From CALJDF01 sp038121105 (GTDB taxonomy: Bacteria > Pseudomonadota > Alphaproteobacteria > SHVP01), in contig JAYONB010000009.1 of NCBI GenBank assembly GCA_038121105.1, positions 1 to 64,000 of the forward strand: DNA of 64,000 nucleotides. The letters run 5' to 3'. Every line of letters begins with the position of its first letter. Position 1 is the first letter of the stretch. Under the pieces are notes generated by a model that saw only the letters and a program-made list of their open reading frames with translations, searched no databases and was not told the origin of the DNA. Both the position numbers and the translations under genes were made by a program. Below, piece by piece: positions 61,013 through 64,000 of this stretch.

Positions 61013-62299
61013 CTACTCGGCGGCCTCTTTGCCGTAACGGGCCACCCGCAAGTCGGCTTGTGCTTTGTGGCCGGCAAAGTTTTCGATCGCACACAAACGC
61101 GAGCAGTATTCGCCGATCAACAAGCTCGCCTCCTCGGTGCAGCGCTGATAGGTCACGGTCTTGATGAATTTGCCGACCCACAAGCCGCCGGTGTAGCGCG
61201 CCGCGCCACGCGTCGGCAGCGTGTGGTTTGTCCCGATCACTTTGTCGCCGTAAGCCACGTTGGTTTCTTTACCCAAGAACAAGGCGCCGTAGTTCTTCAT
61301 GTTATCGAGGAAGTACTGCGGATCGGCGGTCAGAACCTGAACGTGTTCGGAAGCCAGCTCGTCGGCCTGGGCGACCATTTCATCGACCGTGTCGCACAGA
61401 ATGATCCGACCGTATTCTTCCCACGCGACGCTGGCGACGTCGGCGGTTTCGAGGGTCTTGAGTTGCCGCGCGATTTCGCCCGGTACGGCCTCGGCCAGTT
61501 CCCGCGACGTCGTCAGCAAGATGGCGGGGGAATTCGGCCCATGTTCGGCTTGGCCCAAGAGATCGGTTGCGCACATTTCGGCGTCCGAGGTTTCGTCGGC
61601 GATGATGAGTGTTTCGGTCGGGCCGGCCAGCAGGTCGATCCCAACTCGGCCGAACAACTGCCGCTTGGCTTCGGCCACAAACGCATTGCCCGGTCCCACG
61701 ATCATATCCACCGGCGCGATCGACTCCGTGCCGATGGCCATCGCCGCCACGGCTTGAACGCCGCCGAGAATGTGAATCTCATCGGCGCCGGCGAGATGCA
61801 TGGCGGTAATGGTTTCGGCCGGCAGCTTGCCGTTGATCGGCGGCGTACAGGCGACAACGCGGCGGACGCCGGCAACCTTGGCGGTCAGCACGCTCATATG
61901 GGCCGAGGCGACCATGGGGTAGCGCCCCCCCGGCACGTAGCAACCGACCGAATCGACCGGTAGGTTCTTGTGGCCCAAAACCACCCCCGGAAGGGTCTCG
62001 ACCTCGACGTCGCTCAGCGACTCAAGCTGCTTTTGCGCGAAGTTCGCGATTTGCGTTTGCGCGAATTTGATGTCCTCGACCGTTTGCGGCGCCACCGAGG
62101 CCACGACCTCGTCGATCTGCGCCTGGCTCAGGCGGTAAGATTCCGGGCCCCACTTGTCGAATTTTTCCGATAACTCGCGAACTGCCGCATCGCCGCGCGC
62201 TTTTACGTCGGAAATGATCTGCTCGACGGTTTGCCGCACTTTTTGATCGGCTTCCTCGCGCTCTTCCTCGGTTTTTCCGGTCTTGAGTTCTTGAATCAT
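61013..62299 (-). CDS. HisD-family dehydrogenase, HpsN-like candidate
   Basis: 428 aa. All HisD zinc and catalytic positions are there: QAEHGP, SEHVQVL (Glu-His), YGDKVIGTNHTLP, and AGHKAQADLRV. The segment GTNHTLPTRGAARYTGG plus LWVGKFIKTVTYQR differs from biosynthetic HisD (NHVLPT.RSARFSS) and is, to my knowledge, typical of HpsN-type enzymes that oxidise 2,3-dihydroxypropane-1-sulfonate. No other his gene is nearby, and the divergent gene is an ABC importer, so a catabolic role is favoured (inference). Confidence 0.85.
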   Translation of the reverse strand: MIQELKTGKTEEEREEADQKVRQTVEQIISDVKARGDAAVRELSEKFDKWGPESYRLSQAQIDEVVASVAPQTVEDIKFAQTQIANFAQKQLESLSDVEVETLPGVVLGHKNLPVDSVGCYVPGGRYPMVASAHMSVLTAKVAGVRRVVACTPPINGKLPAETITAMHLAGADEIHILGGVQAVAAMAIGTESIAPVDMIVGPGNAFVAEAKRQLFGRVGIDLLAGPTETLIIADETSDAEMCATDLLGQAEHGPNSPAILLTTSRELAEAVPGEIARQLKTLETADVASVAWEEYGRIILCDTVDEMVAQADELASEHVQVLTADPQYFLDNMKNYGALFLGKETNVAYGDKVIGTNHTLPTRGAARYTGGLWVGKFIKTVTYQRCTEEASLLIGEYCSRLCAIENFAGHKAQADLRVARYGKEAAE

Positions 62300-62449
62300 G
62301 CTGGCTCCGTCGGCGGATGGCTGTCTTGGACGATGGCGCGAACTCTCCTCGCGTGGCTCCGGCTTGTCAAACCGGCGCGTTCAATTTCCCGGGCCCGTGA
62401 TCTCCCCCAAAACGCGCAGAATTGGGCGCTAAATGGCGGGCGAGGCGGG

Positions 62450-62478
62450 TTGACTTGATATGGGCCCCAACCTAGTTT
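62450..62478 (+). promoter_or_regulatory. Sigma-70-like promoter candidate before the Pot-type ABC gene
   Basis: TTGACT and TAGTTT are spaced by 17 bp, about 105 bp upstream of ATG 62582. The -10 match is weak. It lies in the 282-bp divergent gap between the HpsN-like gene and the ABC gene, where I see nothing else. Confidence 0.3.
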
Positions 62479-62581
62479 TCGCGCTCGCCGGTCCGAGGTC
62501 TCCGATGGGGGCGCGGGCGGGCAGGAATAGCAACAACTTGCCGCTGGGCGTGAGGCCCGGGGGTCTAGAGAGGGCGCGTCG

Positions 62582-63676
62582 ATGAGCAGCCAAGGTCGTG
62601 GTGAAGTACAGCTGGTGAATCTCACCAAGCATTTTGGTGAAACCAAAGCGGTCAACGATATCAACCTGACAATTCCCGATGGCGCTTATTGCTGCATGAT
62701 CGGTCCGTCCGGTTGTGGCAAGACCACGATTCTCCGCATGATCGCGGGCCATGAAGATCCGACCAGCGGTCACGTCATGATTGGCGGCCAGGCGGTCGAA
62801 GGCATGACCCCGGTGCAACGCGGCACCTCGATGATGTTTCAGAGCTACGCGCTCTTCCCGCATCTCTCGGTGGCCGACAACGTTTCCTTCAGCCTCAAGG
62901 TCAAAGGCGAACCCAAAGAAAATCGCCGCAAGAAAGCGATGGAGGTGCTCGACACCGTCCAGATGACGCATCTCGCCGATCGCGTTCCGGCGCAGCTTTC
63001 CGGTGGCCAGCAGCAGCGCGTGGCGCTGGCGCGGTCGCTGATCACCAACCCCAAAGTGCTGCTGCTCGACGAACCGCTTTCGGCGCTTGACGAATTCTTG
63101 CGTCTGCAAATGCGCGAAGAACTGCGCCGTTTGCAAAAGGAAATCGGCATCACCTTCATTCACGTCACCCATACCCAGCCTGAGGCGCTCGCGCTGGCCG
63201 ATATCATCGTCGTCATGGACGAGGGCGTGATCGATCAAGCCGGGACCGCGCGTGAGATTTTCAACAAGCCGGTTTCGGGATACGTCGCCGAGTTCATGGG
63301 CGGCTGGAACGTGTTCAGCGGCCAGGTCGAAGGCACCGACGGCGACAACGCTGTTTTGGCCGACAGCGGCGTGAAATATGCCGTGCCGAAAGGCGATCTT
63401 GCCAACGGCGCCAAGGTCGGCTTCTCAATCCGCCGCGACCTGATTCACATGACTCGCGGGCACGAGGCGGCCGACAAGCCGAACTCGCTTGCCGGCACGG
63501 TGCACGGGATCGAGTACCAAGGGACTTGGGTCAAGGTGACGATGGTGCGCAAGGACAACGGCGAACATGTCGTCGCCAACGAGTCCGAGGACGAGTTCTT
63601 CAGCAATCCCGTCGACTTCGGTGACCCTGTGACGGCTTACTGGAAGGCCGAAGATAGTCACCTGCTGGCGCATTAA
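62582..63676 (+). CDS. ABC transporter ATP-binding protein (PotA/spermidine-putrescine type)
   Basis: 364 aa. Walker A IGPSGCGKTTILR, signature LSGGQQQRVALARSL, Walker B VLLLDEPLSALDEFLR, followed by a C-terminal TOBE domain (about 265-364). It belongs to the polyamine/Fe/sulfonate importer group; the rest of the transporter must lie beyond the window end. GAGAGGG precedes the ATG. It is divergent from the HpsN-like dehydrogenase. Confidence 0.93.
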   Translation: MSSQGRGEVQLVNLTKHFGETKAVNDINLTIPDGAYCCMIGPSGCGKTTILRMIAGHEDPTSGHVMIGGQAVEGMTPVQRGTSMMFQSYALFPHLSVADNVSFSLKVKGEPKENRRKKAMEVLDTVQMTHLADRVPAQLSGGQQQRVALARSLITNPKVLLLDEPLSALDEFLRLQMREELRRLQKEIGITFIHVTHTQPEALALADIIVVMDEGVIDQAGTAREIFNKPVSGYVAEFMGGWNVFSGQVEGTDGDNAVLADSGVKYAVPKGDLANGAKVGFSIRRDLIHMTRGHEAADKPNSLAGTVHGIEYQGTWVKVTMVRKDNGEHVVANESEDEFFSNPVDFGDPVTAYWKAEDSHLLAH

Positions 63677-63707
63677 CGCCGCGCAAAGATCGGCGTAGGC
63701 GAACGGC

Positions 63708-64000
63708 GTGGCACTGCACGATCTGACACTCGTCGAGGTCCTTGAGGGACTGGAAGACGGAACGTTCAGTGCCGAGGAACTGACCCGCGCGTTGATCGCG
63801 CGGGCCCAGCACTACACCGACCTCAACGCATTCATATCGTTCGACGAAGATCAGATACTGAAAGACGCGCGTGCCGCCGATGCACGCCGCGCCGCCGGTG
63901 ATGGTGGGCCTTTGACGGGCGCACCGATCGTCCTCAAAGACAACATCGATATCGCCGGTCGGGTGACGACGGGCGGCACGAACGCTTTGCGTCACAACGT
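63708..64000 (+). CDS. Amidase-signature protein, N-terminal part (cut by window end)
   Basis: 97 codons from GTG 63708 to the end of the window, no stop. DLNAFISFDEDQILKDAR and APIVLKDNIDIAGRVTTGG with the catalytic Lys show the amidase family; the Ser residues lie beyond the end. It follows the ABC ATPase by 31 bp on the same strand. A second amidase stands at 48812-50158. Confidence 0.75.
   Translation, partial: MALHDLTLVEVLEGLEDGTFSAEELTRALIARAQHYTDLNAFISFDEDQILKDARAADARRAAGDGGPLTGAPIVLKDNIDIAGRVTTGGTNALRHN

Noticed and set aside
60503..61963. Long plus-strand open frame of 486 codons
   Set aside because: Antisense to the SDR and HisD-family genes; no protein-like segments, no ribosome site.
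61013..62299. Calling the HisD-family gene histidinol dehydrogenase of histidine synthesis
   Set aside because: No other his gene nearby and the NHTLPT...GGLWVGKF segment differs from biosynthetic HisD.
1..64000. Mobile elements, CRISPR arrays, tRNA genes
   Set aside because: I looked for transposase motifs, regularly spaced repeats and tRNA-like cloverleaf ends (GGTTCGA...CCA) and saw none; an automated scan would be more reliable.

Overview
The window looks like a gene-dense, high-GC (about 60% by eye) bacterial chromosome segment. An alphaproteobacterium of a Rhodospirillales-like kind is my inference, from YajQ, a HemN with the CxxxCxxC motif, tungstate TupABC, several Xenobiotic-type oxygenases, ABC uptake systems with substrate-binding proteins, and a RimK/RimB pair. 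I see no tRNA, rRNA, CRISPR array, insertion sequence, phage gene or replication origin. I also recognise no classical transcription factor among about 62 genes. No gap between genes exceeds 300 bp.

Layout. 0.1-12 kb: Baeyer-Villiger monooxygenase divergent from an alpha/beta hydrolase, hemN, yajQ, a cupin, a CmcJ-like oxidoreductase, a PhyH dioxygenase, DUF423, ChaN-like, DUF6671, a quinone-type oxidoreductase, a methyltransferase and an unknown protein. 12-21 kb: an orphan family-5 substrate-binding protein with a good terminator, a tungstate operon (tupB-tupC-tupA) behind a foldable leader, then an operon on the minus strand (CitE-like lyase, an IPNS-like oxygenase broken by one TAG, a PhnZ-like HD protein) divergent from a tandem nitrilase. 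21-34.7 kb: MFS efflux, MscS-CDF-CurA-like operon, rimB-rimK-aspartoacylase operon, CorA/ZntB, msrB, small exported proteins, a second orphan binding protein, a luciferase-like monooxygenase and an EamA transporter. 34.8-43.4 kb: a large FecR-domain surface protein broken by one TAG, two tandem bicupins, a VOC protein, a sulfurtransferase, DUF3179 with a TGA in its signal peptide, and a permease split into two homologous half-genes. 43.4-52.2 kb: sugar-type ABC operon with an isochorismatase-family hydrolase, DehI-like protein, amidase, PuuE-like deacetylase and a second quinone-type oxidoreductase. 52.3-64 kb: MacB/DevCA-like exporter (ATPase, FtsX permease, HlyD adaptor), CMD protein, leuD-leuC, 3-hydroxyacyl-CoA dehydrogenase, SDR, a HisD-family dehydrogenase resembling HpsN, and a Pot-type ABC ATPase followed by an amidase that runs off the end.

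What stands out. (1) The 11-mer GTCCGGACATT, containing the palindrome GTCCGGAC, occurs about 100-130 bp upstream of three different ABC substrate-binding protein genes and looks like a shared operator. (2) Three otherwise intact genes each carry one in-frame stop (two TAG, one TGA), and a fourth gene appears to start at ATT behind a strong Shine-Dalgarno sequence; all are explained by single-base substitutions, none by indels. (3) Seven of 13 convergent gene pairs overlap tail to tail by exactly 4 nt. (4) An oxygenase plus PhnZ-like HD protein pair sits beside a nitrilase whose N-terminal copy has lost its catalytic residues. These points come from reading the sequence; database searches, alignments and experiments were not available.
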